DNA of 64,000 nt from Clostridioides difficile. Lineage in GTDB: Bacteria > Bacillota > Clostridia > Peptostreptococcales > Peptostreptococcaceae. The notes under the pieces were generated by a model that had not been told where the DNA came from, ran no database searches, and saw nothing but the letters and a program-made list of their open reading frames with translations. Made by a program: the position numbers and the translations under genes. Shown here one piece after another: positions 28,620 to 36,754 of this stretch; position 1 is the first letter of the stretch, and every line of letters starts with the position of its first letter. The DNA lies in assembly GCA_012955965.1 (NCBI GenBank), contig JABBZI010000006.1, positions 113,626 to 177,625 of the forward strand, in the 5' to 3' direction.

Positions 28620-28671
28620 ATTTCTCTTTTCTCCTTAAACACTTTGTTATTTCTAGACTCTCTTTAAGATA

Positions 28672-29304
28672 TTATTCTACAATAGCTATTGCTCTTACTG
28701 GAGCACCATCAGCGTCATTGTATTTAAATGGAGCTGCTATAAATAGAAATCTTTCTGGAATATTTTCTAAATTTGTAAGATTTTCTATTATTATTTTACC
28801 TTTCTCAAATAAAATATGATGTACTTCAAAAACTGATGTATCATATCTATCAACTGATAGCATGTCTATTCCTATACCTTTTATATTAGTATCAGCTATA
28901 TAATTTGCAGCTTCTTCTGTTAATGTAGGATAACCTACATAATACTGCTTTTTATCCCAAAATTTTGACCAACCTGATTTAAATATTATAAAATCACTAC
29001 TTTTTATTTCATCTTCATATTTTTTTAGATATTCTAGTTCTATATTCTTATTACCTTTTTCAAGTTCCAGTACATAAGCTTTTCCAACAAAATTTTCTAT
29101 GTCTAATTTATCTAGGGTTTCACCTTTAGTATACATATGTCTTGGTGAATCCATATGAGTTCCATTATGGGAAAATACACTAATTAGTGTTTCTTGATAA
29201 CCATTTTCTTCAATAATTGCTACTTTTTTGATATCTGGTCTATTAGGTTCTGCATATACAGGCATGTCGTTATGTGTCACATGAGTTAAATCAAAAACCT
29301 TCAT
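28672..29304 (-). CDS. Cyclase / kynurenine formamidase-like metal hydrolase
   Basis: This 210-residue protein of the Cyclase family (PF04199) has the metal-binding motif HNGTHMDSP (His46, His50, Asp52), FKSGWSKFW, and the later IGIDMLSVD. The family includes kynurenine formamidase, isatin hydrolase and polyketide cyclases; no tryptophan-degradation genes are nearby to choose among them. GGGGG lies 9 bases before the ATG. The upstream SIR2 gene is 86 bases away, without an obvious terminator. Confidence 0.88.
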   Translation of the reverse strand: MKVFDLTHVTHNDMPVYAEPNRPDIKKVAIIEENGYQETLISVFSHNGTHMDSPRHMYTKGETLDKLDIENFVGKAYVLELEKGNKNIELEYLKKYEDEIKSSDFIIFKSGWSKFWDKKQYYVGYPTLTEEAANYIADTNIKGIGIDMLSVDRYDTSVFEVHHILFEKGKIIIENLTNLENIPERFLFIAAPFKYNDADGAPVRAIAIVE

Positions 29305-29389
29305 CTTTATATACCCCCTATGTTTTACTTTCTATTATATACCTAAATTCACTTTATTTCTATCAGTTTTTATCCCATTATATACCATA

Positions 29390-30472
29390 CTAATATATAG
29401 TTTTTATAAATTTCAAGGGATTTATAGAAAAATCTTGAAAAGAATTATCAGTAAATATAACATCTTCCCCCAAAAAGCGTTTGTATCTTCCCTCTTCCTT
29501 CTTTAGTGTAATTCTTTGCTTCTGTGAATGATTGTTAAAAACCATTACTTTAAGTGGGGCTTTTTTTCTATTTGTCTGAACTCTTTTTAGCATGTATTTT
29601 ATATGCATATCAGCTTCAGGAAATGAATATCCACAAAATATTAAAAGGTCAGTATCTCTCAAAGTTTTTTCTGTTTCATTCCATACATTACTTAAAAATA
29701 TATTTGACATATTCTTAAAATATGTTGGTGGAACTATAATAGGTTCTGTCAACTCACCACATTCTAGGCATTTTGTTTCTGAACTATTTTCAATAAGTTT
29801 CATAACACCACCTTCATGTGGGGTAAGAGTTACGCTATTACAAATAGGGCAATAAAGCCAATTTAATGACCCATGCACCTTATATAATTTTATTAGAGGC
29901 TCTTTTGGTTTCCTCCAGTTTATTCCTTCTTTAAAATTAGTAAATTCTATACCATAATCAAGCATAATTGGAAAATTATTTTTGTCTCTTAAACCAGTGA
30001 CTGTATTATCTATATGTATATCATAATTTGCACTAATAAAAGTGGTATCAAGAAGTAAATCATTTTCTAAAAGGTTTTCAACTAAAAGTTTATGATGTTT
30101 ATTATCTGTTTTAGGTGTATTATGAATTGCTTCAGCCATTAACAATATTAAATATTGTCTCAAAAAACGTATACTATCACTTTTGTTATTTAAATTCTCT
30201 AGGCCAAAGTTTCTAAAAGCCTCTCTTCTTTGTTCTGCTAAATCTAAAAGACCTAGAACTTCCTCAAATGTAGGAAAATTTGCATTATCTAAATTATCTT
30301 TTACTATATCAATATTGAACATCTGTTTAAAAAAATTGTACAATTCTCTATTCATATTTGTATTATAATTTTTAGGATTTAGTTTTTTAAAATATTCACT
30401 AAAAAGTTCATTTTGAATAGGTAGATTTTCTGCTGCTGAAGCTCCTGCTCCTAAAAATATAGCTATTTTCAT
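29390..30472 (-). CDS. SIR2-domain protein with zinc ribbon
   Basis: This 360-residue soluble protein begins with the SIR2 NAD-binding loop FLGAGAS (8-12). It has FISANYDIHID (N149-Y150-D151), the catalytic-type His200 in KVHGSLNW, a zinc ribbon with Cys208/Cys211 and Cys235/Cys238, and FCGYSFPEADMHI near residue 290. This is the SIR2_2 branch, which can be a deacylase or an NADase in phage defence. No defence partner gene is adjacent. An AGGAG site precedes the ATG. It reads as a stand-alone gene between cyclase and pepV. Confidence 0.88.
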   Translation of the reverse strand: MKIAIFLGAGASAAENLPIQNELFSEYFKKLNPKNYNTNMNRELYNFFKQMFNIDIVKDNLDNANFPTFEEVLGLLDLAEQRREAFRNFGLENLNNKSDSIRFLRQYLILLMAEAIHNTPKTDNKHHKLLVENLLENDLLLDTTFISANYDIHIDNTVTGLRDKNNFPIMLDYGIEFTNFKEGINWRKPKEPLIKLYKVHGSLNWLYCPICNSVTLTPHEGGVMKLIENSSETKCLECGELTEPIIVPPTYFKNMSNIFLSNVWNETEKTLRDTDLLIFCGYSFPEADMHIKYMLKRVQTNRKKAPLKVMVFNNHSQKQRITLKKEEGRYKRFLGEDVIFTDNSFQDFSINPLKFIKTIY

Positions 30473-30547
30473 ACGATTCCTCCTAATATAAATATTACTA
30501 CTATTTTTATATCTATTAAATATTCATATCTTTGATAATACAACAAT

Positions 30548-30591
30548 AAAGCTGTCTTTTCCTAGAAAAAATCCTATTACAAGACAGCTTT
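30548..30591 (-). terminator. Terminator after pepV
   Basis: AAAGCTGTCTT and AAGACAGCTTT pair over a 22-base loop just past the pepV stop codon. Confidence 0.7.
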
Positions 30592-30600
30592 ATATTTATA

Positions 30601-31947
30601 TTAAATCTTTAATAATTCATAAATAGACAGAGCATATATTTGAGTAGCTTTTACAATATCCTCTACTATTAAATATTCATTAGCTTGATGTTCTGTTTCT
30701 GGCTTTCCTGGAAAAATAGCTCCAAATGCAACACAATTATCTAAAGCTCTTGCATAAGTTGCTCCTCCAGATGAAAGTGGTGTTCCATCAAGACCAGTTT
30801 CTTCTTCGTATACTTTTCTAAGTGTTCTTACAAGAAGTGTATCTTCTGGAACATAGATTGAATCTAAGAAATCATACTCCTTATAAGTTAAATTGTACTT
30901 ATCTGTCATCTTTTTTAATTCTTTTACAAAGTCATCTTTTTTGTATGTTACTGGTATTCTTATGTCTATTCCGGCAAATTCTTTCTCACTATCAATAGTT
31001 ACTTTCCCTATATTCACTGTTAATTTGCCAGATACATCATCTTTACAATTAGGAATTATATTATTGCCATTAGCATCCTCTCCAATGACTTCTGCTAAAA
31101 ACTTAATTATATTAGAATCTATACCTATATTATTAAGAGCTATACAAAGTCTAGCTACTGCATTTATACCAGTATCACTTGCTGCCGAATGGACACTTTT
31201 TCCTATTATACATATTTTATTTCCTTCAACATTATATTCAAAATTTAACTTATCAAGTTCTTTTTTTAATTTATCAGAATATTTTCCAATATAAATTGCT
31301 TTTCCTGGAACTGCATTTAAAGCTTTTCCAACTGATAATTCTATATCACTTTTACTATCACAAGTTAAATGAACTTGTAAAAGTCCTTTTTCTGCATTTG
31401 TTATTGGGAATCTAGAGTCTGGAGTAAATCCGTAATTTGGTATTTCTTCATTGTTCTCTTTATATTTATTTATACATCTCCAAAGATTTTCTTCATCGGC
31501 TCCAAAAATAAATCTTATTCTTTTATTAAAGTCTACATTTAAATCCATAAGAGCTTTTACTGCATAAATTGCTGATATTGTAGGACCTTTATCATCTTGT
31601 GTTCCTCTTCCATATAAATTACCATTTTCTAAGACAGCCTCAAATGGAGGATGATTCCAACTTTCTAAATCACCTTCTGGAACCACATCAACATGACCAA
31701 GTATACCTATCATTTTTTCACCTTGTCCTATTTCTGCATACCCATAGTATCCATCCTTATATACGGTCTTAAACCCTAGAGATTTACATAAGTCTAATAT
31801 ACCTCTTAAAGCCTTATCTACATTTTCACCAAATGGGCAGTTTTCAATTGCTTCAGATATAACACTTGGTATTTTTACACTTTCTTGTATAGAAGAAATC
31901 ATTTCATCTTGTAGAGAATTTACTTTTTCTTTAATTTGCTCTTTCAT
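30601..31947 (-). CDS. pepV: Dipeptidase PepV (M20 family)
   Basis: This 448-residue zinc dipeptidase of the PepV/Sapep group has metal ligands in LGHVDVVP and GRGTQDDKGP and catalytic Glu in FGADEEN, followed by the lid domain insertion (about 175-330) and the final metal His in ETEHQANEY. It frees amino acids from cytoplasmic dipeptides. The ATG at 31947 follows AAGGGTG; the earlier TTG in the same frame has no site. It lies just downstream of the PLP-enzyme gene with a 53-base gap. Confidence 0.92.
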   Translation of the reverse strand: MKEQIKEKVNSLQDEMISSIQESVKIPSVISEAIENCPFGENVDKALRGILDLCKSLGFKTVYKDGYYGYAEIGQGEKMIGILGHVDVVPEGDLESWNHPPFEAVLENGNLYGRGTQDDKGPTISAIYAVKALMDLNVDFNKRIRFIFGADEENLWRCINKYKENNEEIPNYGFTPDSRFPITNAEKGLLQVHLTCDSKSDIELSVGKALNAVPGKAIYIGKYSDKLKKELDKLNFEYNVEGNKICIIGKSVHSAASDTGINAVARLCIALNNIGIDSNIIKFLAEVIGEDANGNNIIPNCKDDVSGKLTVNIGKVTIDSEKEFAGIDIRIPVTYKKDDFVKELKKMTDKYNLTYKEYDFLDSIYVPEDTLLVRTLRKVYEEETGLDGTPLSSGGATYARALDNCVAFGAIFPGKPETEHQANEYLIVEDIVKATQIYALSIYELLKI

Positions 31948-32015
31948 ATTATCACCCTTCAATTTTCATCATAATATACTAATAAATATTTTGACCTTTT
32001 TAAAAAAAAATATGC

Positions 32016-33296
32016 TTATTTTTTCAGTTTTTTTATAAATTCAATTGCTTTTAATGTCCCCATTTTTGAATGGTCAAATGTAAGTCCACCTTGAAAATAA
32101 ACGTTATAAGGAGGTCTTATTGGAGCATCTGCACTTAATTCTATAGAAGAACCTTGAATAAAAGCTCCTGCTGCCATTATGACTTCACTTTCATATCCAG
32201 GCATGTCCCAAGGAACAGGTTTTACATAAGAATCAACTGGCGCAGCTTCTTGTATTCCTTCACAAAAACTTATTACTTCATCAGCATCATTAAGTCTAAT
32301 ACATTGAATAATATCACTTCTTAAGTCATCGTATTTTGGCAATACATCATAACCTAACTTTTCAAAAGCTCTCGAACAAAATATGGCTCCCATTACAGCC
32401 TGAGACACTATATATGGTGCTAAGAAGAATCCTTGAAGTACATTTCTAGTAGTTCCAAAAGTAAGACCACATTCTTTTCCTATTCCAGGAGAAGTCATTC
32501 TATAAGATATAAGTTCAATTAAATCTTTTTTACCAGCGATATATCCACCTGTTAATGCAAGTCCACCACCAGGATTTTTTATTAAAGAGCCAGCCATAAC
32601 ATCTGCTCCAACATCAGTAGGTTCTTTAGTATCTAAAAACTCACCATAACAATTATCAACCATTACGATAGCTTCTGGTTTGACAGACTTTATTACATCA
32701 ATAACTTCTTTTATATCACTAATTGAAAGTGATTTTCTCCAAGAATAACCTTTTGACCTTTGTATCATAACAAGTTTAGTTCTATCATTTATTTTATTTC
32801 TAATTCCTTCTAAATCTAAATTACCATCTTCTAAAAAATCTACATCATCATATGTAACACCATACTCTTTTAATGAACCTTTTTCTTCTCTTATCCCTAT
32901 AACACCTTCTAAAGTATCGTATGGTCTACCAGTAACAGACAAAATTTCGTCTCCTGGTCTAACTATACCTTGTATGCATAAAGTAAGTGCATGTGTTCCA
33001 TTTACAATTATTGGTCTTACAAGAGCATCTTCTGTATTAAAAACTTTAGAATAAATTTCTTCTATTTTTTCACGACCAATATCATTATATCCATATCCTG
33101 TAGTCCAGTTAAAGTGCATGTCACTTAGTTTAGATTCTTGCATAGCTTTTAAAACTTTATATTGATTATATTCTCTTATTTCCTTTATTTCTTCAAACTT
33201 ATCCTTTATATCTTCCATTACTTCTTGTGATAGTTTGAAAGTATCATTATCTATCCCATAGTAATCTTTTAATAATTCCTTTGTCTCATTAAGCAT
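32016..33296 (-). CDS. Aluminium-resistance / methionine gamma-lyase-like PLP enzyme (YnbB family)
   Basis: This 426-residue fold-type I PLP enzyme has the lysine Schiff-base region MAGSLIKNPGGGLALTGG, an aspartate for the pyridine nitrogen in MVDNCYGEF, and GTHALTLCIQG binding the phosphate. Although long named aluminium resistance protein, the family is now seen as a cystathionine/methionine C-S lyase relative. AGGTG lies 6 bases before the ATG. It lies directly downstream of hfq, as in many Firmicutes. Confidence 0.9.
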   Translation of the reverse strand: MLNETKELLKDYYGIDNDTFKLSQEVMEDIKDKFEEIKEIREYNQYKVLKAMQESKLSDMHFNWTTGYGYNDIGREKIEEIYSKVFNTEDALVRPIIVNGTHALTLCIQGIVRPGDEILSVTGRPYDTLEGVIGIREEKGSLKEYGVTYDDVDFLEDGNLDLEGIRNKINDRTKLVMIQRSKGYSWRKSLSISDIKEVIDVIKSVKPEAIVMVDNCYGEFLDTKEPTDVGADVMAGSLIKNPGGGLALTGGYIAGKKDLIELISYRMTSPGIGKECGLTFGTTRNVLQGFFLAPYIVSQAVMGAIFCSRAFEKLGYDVLPKYDDLRSDIIQCIRLNDADEVISFCEGIQEAAPVDSYVKPVPWDMPGYESEVIMAAGAFIQGSSIELSADAPIRPPYNVYFQGGLTFDHSKMGTLKAIEFIKKLKK

Positions 33297-33337
33297 TTTA
33301 TCACCTGTCTCTTTATTGTTTTATTTAAACATGTCAA

Positions 33338-33395
33338 AGGAGACTATTTTACTAAAACAAATAAATCATAGTTTATAGGTTAGTATAAGTCTCCT
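33338..33395 (-). repeat. Inverted repeat between hfq and the PLP-enzyme gene
   Basis: AGGAGACT (33338-33345) and AGTCTCCT (33388-33395) can pair in the 127-base gap. It has no good T-run, so it may be an mRNA processing hairpin or a weak terminator. Confidence 0.45.
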
Positions 33396-33423
33396 CTCAA
33401 TCATTTTAAATTAAATTAATTAT

Positions 33424-33693
33424 CTATCTGTTGTTATTATTGTTGTTATTATTGTTGTTTTGATTTTGATTTGTTAGATTAATATACTTTCCAGGTTGTA
33501 TAGTCGAAACAGCATGTTTATAAATCATGTTTTGTTGTCTATTGTCTCCTTCTATTAATATTATATAACTATCAAATCCTTTTACAAGCCCTTTAACTTG
33601 TACACCATTAACTAAATATATAGTAACAGGTATCCTTTCTTTCCTAGCATTATTTAAAAACAAATCTTGTAAATTTAAAACTGTATTTTTCAT
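33424..33693 (-). CDS. hfq: RNA chaperone Hfq with asparagine tail
   Basis: This 89-residue Sm-like protein has the Sm1 segment (about 8-50) with [20 protein letters not shown], and an Sm2 motif [10 protein letters not shown] (about 60-69). The final 17 residues are almost only Asn, encoded by a tandem AAT/AAC repeat at about 33427-33470, which could slip in length. Hfq hexamers bind sRNAs and mRNAs. GGGAGG lies 10 bases before the ATG. It is in the usual place between miaA and the YnbB-family gene. Confidence 0.97.
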   Translation of the reverse strand: MKNTVLNLQDLFLNNARKERIPVTIYLVNGVQVKGLVKGFDSYIILIEGDNRQQNMIYKHAVSTIQPGKYINLTNQNQNNNNNNNNNNR

Positions 33694-33806
33694 TAGATTT
33701 GTACCCTCCCAAGATTAAATTGAACTTCTAAAATATTCCTACCTTATATTCTATATAAGTTATGATAAATTTTCAATATTAAGTTGTATACTTAAAAAAT
33801 TATATA

Positions 33807-34742
33807 TTATTTTATAGAATCTTTAATATATAAGATTATTTCATTTTTTAATGTGTCTATACTTTCATATTTGTCTAAATCAAACCATTTTGCTGTTTCA
33901 TATCTTTTAAACCAAGTTATTTGACGCTTTGCATACCTTCTAGAATCTCTTTTGATTATTTCAATAGCTTCTTCGTATGTATATTCTCCATCTAAATACT
34001 TTAATATCTCTTTATAACCTATACCTTGCATAGATATCATATCTTTTTTAAATCCCATACTTAAAAGTTTTTTGACTTCTTCAACTAACCCATTTTTTAA
34101 CATTATGTCAACTCTCATATTTATTCTTTCATATAAGTGTTCTCTATTTCTATTTAATACTATTATTATGGGTTCATACTCTTCATTAAATTTTAAATCA
34201 CTTGAAAAGTCATCCATTTTCTTACCGCTTAGACAAACTTCAAGTGCCCTTATAACTCTTTTAGTATTGTTCTTATGAATTCTATTAGCAGCTTCTTCAT
34301 CGAGTGATTTCAATCTATTATGCATGTAATCTATGCCTTTTTCAGCAAGCTGACTTTGAAGTTCATCTCTTAGCTCATTATTTGCATCAGACTTTGCAAA
34401 ATCCATATTATATATTAAAGAATTCAAATACAACCCTGTGCCTCCAGTTACTAAAACAGATTTTCCTTTTTGAGTTATTTCATATATATATTTTTTTGCC
34501 CTCTGTTGAAATTCTGATACTGAAAATGGATAATCAGGCTTAACTTCATCTATAAGGTAGTGCTTTATTCCCTGCATCTCTTCCTCTGTAACTTTTGCAC
34601 TTCCAATATCCATATATTTATATATTTGCATAGAATCTGCTGAAATTATCTCTGCATTCACATCTCTTGCTAATTTTATTGATAAATCTGTCTTTCCAAC
34701 AGCAGTTGGACCTGTAAGTATTATAAGTGGTATTTTTTTCAT
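33807..34742 (-). CDS. miaA: tRNA dimethylallyltransferase MiaA
   Basis: This enzyme of about 311 residues puts dimethylallyl on A37 of tRNAs that read UNN codons. The P-loop is LTGPTAVGKTDLS, with catalytic ISADSMQIYKYMDIG, then VTGGTGLYLNSL and KRVIRALEV in the tRNA-binding part. The product is then methylthiolated by MiaB, encoded at 46330. The ATG at 34742 follows AAAGGA; the frame extends upstream only by five codons. mutL ends 37 bases upstream. Confidence 0.95.
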   Translation of the reverse strand: MKKIPLIILTGPTAVGKTDLSIKLARDVNAEIISADSMQIYKYMDIGSAKVTEEEMQGIKHYLIDEVKPDYPFSVSEFQQRAKKYIYEITQKGKSVLVTGGTGLYLNSLIYNMDFAKSDANNELRDELQSQLAEKGIDYMHNRLKSLDEEAANRIHKNNTKRVIRALEVCLSGKKMDDFSSDLKFNEEYEPIIIVLNRNREHLYERINMRVDIMLKNGLVEEVKKLLSMGFKKDMISMQGIGYKEILKYLDGEYTYEEAIEIIKRDSRRYAKRQITWFKRYETAKWFDLDKYESIDTLKNEIILYIKDSIK

Positions 34743-34779
34743 AATATTCCTTTCCATATATTTTAACTATCCAGATATT

Positions 34780-36744
34780 TTACATGATTCTTTTAAACAT
34801 TTTTTCTATTTCTGTCTTAGATATTTCAACCATTATAGGTCTTCCGTGAGGACATGTAAATGGATTCTCACACTCTTCTAACTGTTTTAATAAACTTTTT
34901 ATTTCAATATCATATATTTTATCATTTGCTTTTATAGCAGACCTACATGCCATAGATGCAAATCTTTCTCCTTTTAAATCATAATTGCTTGTAATCTCTT
35001 CTATATTGTCTATTATTTGAAGTATGAATTTTTCAGTTTCAGGAACACCAAATATAGTTGGTACACATCTTATCATTATATGATTATTACCAAATACTTC
35101 TAGTTCAAAACCAAATTTCATAAATAGCTCTAAATTATTTTCAATTTGAAGCATATCTACATTTGATACTTCAATTACCACAGGGTCTAAAAGTATTTGC
35201 ATATTAATATCTTGCCTATAAAACTTTTCCATATATCTCTCATATAGTATTCTTTCATGTGCAGCATGTTGGTCCAGCAAATACATAGAATCATCTTTGC
35301 TTAAAATTATATAAGTATTAAACACTACTCCAATAACAGAATATCCATATAAAGAAAACTTAGCTTTTGAACTATATAGATATTCTTCTTCACCATCTCT
35401 AACACCATCAGGATAACAGTTTCTATTGTTTACAGAAGCATCAACTTGAAATTCTTCTTGTATATTGTCATTTACATTATCTTCACTTAGATACTTAGTA
35501 TTTTTTAATTCATCTTCTACACTTGCACTTAAGACTTCACTTACTGATTGAAATTCATTTATTGGTCTTTCACTCGATAAAGTTATAACTTCAATAACTT
35601 CATCTTTTTCTTTATTAATATTATTATTTTGAGAATTAGATTCTAATAAATTATTTTTTTTTGATTCAAAACCTGTACTTTTTTCTCTATTATTAATAGC
35701 AATTCTAGGTTGTGTTTTTTTATCAGTATAAGTAGCATACTTACCAATAAGATTTGAATGTATCAGTTTAACCTTTAGAAAATCTCTAAGTTCTATATAC
35801 ACTTCTTGTTCTTTTTCAAATTTAATTTCAAGTTTATTAGGATGTATATTTACATCTATACACGATGGGTCTACTTCTATATTTAAGAAACAAACTGCAT
35901 GCTTACCTATTGGAATTATAGACTTATAACTTTCTGTTATTGCATCTATGATTATTTTGCTTTTTACAAATCTTTTATTTATATAGATATGTTGTAAATT
36001 TTTATTAGAACGATATATATTGTTATTACCTATATATCCATTCATTTTAAAATGATTACATTTAAACTCCACATCTATTATATTTTCTGTTATCTCTTTT
36101 CCATATATACTTCTAATGGTGTTTACAAGCTTCCCATCTCCTGGAGTATTTAGCATTTGTTTATTATTATTTGTATATTTAAATTGAACACTTGGATTAC
36201 CTATTGCAAGTTTATTTATTAAATCACTTATATTTATAGTTTCTGCATGAGTAGATTTTAAAAACTTCTGTCTTGCTGGTGTATTAAAGAAAATATCTTT
36301 TATAATAATTGTAGTCCCATTAGTAGAACCTATTGGTTCTTTTGATATTATTTTGCCACCCTCAACATATATTTTAGTTCCTATAATCTCGTCCTTTGTT
36401 TTAGTAGTCATCTCTAATTTAGATACAGCTGATATAGATGCTAATGCCTCTCCTCTAAAACCAAGAGAATATAAATCGTATAAATCATCAATTTTTTTAA
36501 TTTTACTAGTAGCATGTCTTAAAAATGATTTTTCAACTTCACTTGAAGGTATTCCTATTCCATTATCTGTAATCTTAATTAAACTCTTGCCTCCATCAAC
36601 TATATCTATAGAAATTTTGTTTGCACCTGCATCGATAGAGTTTTCAATAAGCTCTTTCACTACAGAAGAAGGTCTTTCTACAACCTCACCTGCTGCTATC
36701 TTGTTTATAGTCAAATCATCTAGGATGTTAATTATATTTTTCAT
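34780..36744 (-). CDS. mutL: DNA mismatch repair protein MutL
   Basis: This 654-residue protein has an N-terminal GHKL ATPase with ELIENSIDAGA, DNGIGI and GFRGEALASI. A variable linker (about 340-450) is rich in Asn, Lys and Glu. The C-terminal dimerisation and endonuclease domain has DQHAAHERILYE, ACRSAIKAND and CPHGRP, the metal motifs of nicking MutL proteins found in bacteria that lack MutH. GAGGTG lies before the ATG, and mutS ends 10 bases upstream. Confidence 0.96.
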   Translation of the reverse strand: MKNIINILDDLTINKIAAGEVVERPSSVVKELIENSIDAGANKISIDIVDGGKSLIKITDNGIGIPSSEVEKSFLRHATSKIKKIDDLYDLYSLGFRGEALASISAVSKLEMTTKTKDEIIGTKIYVEGGKIISKEPIGSTNGTTIIIKDIFFNTPARQKFLKSTHAETINISDLINKLAIGNPSVQFKYTNNNKQMLNTPGDGKLVNTIRSIYGKEITENIIDVEFKCNHFKMNGYIGNNNIYRSNKNLQHIYINKRFVKSKIIIDAITESYKSIIPIGKHAVCFLNIEVDPSCIDVNIHPNKLEIKFEKEQEVYIELRDFLKVKLIHSNLIGKYATYTDKKTQPRIAINNREKSTGFESKKNNLLESNSQNNNINKEKDEVIEVITLSSERPINEFQSVSEVLSASVEDELKNTKYLSEDNVNDNIQEEFQVDASVNNRNCYPDGVRDGEEEYLYSSKAKFSLYGYSVIGVVFNTYIILSKDDSMYLLDQHAAHERILYERYMEKFYRQDINMQILLDPVVIEVSNVDMLQIENNLELFMKFGFELEVFGNNHIMIRCVPTIFGVPETEKFILQIIDNIEEITSNYDLKGERFASMACRSAIKANDKIYDIEIKSLLKQLEECENPFTCPHGRPIMVEISKTEIEKMFKRIM

Positions 36745-36754
36745 TTGTACACCT

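Noticed and set aside
32016..33296. Gene as a dedicated aluminium-tolerance determinant
   Set aside because: The family name is historical; the PLP lysine motif indicates an amino-acid lyase-type enzyme.
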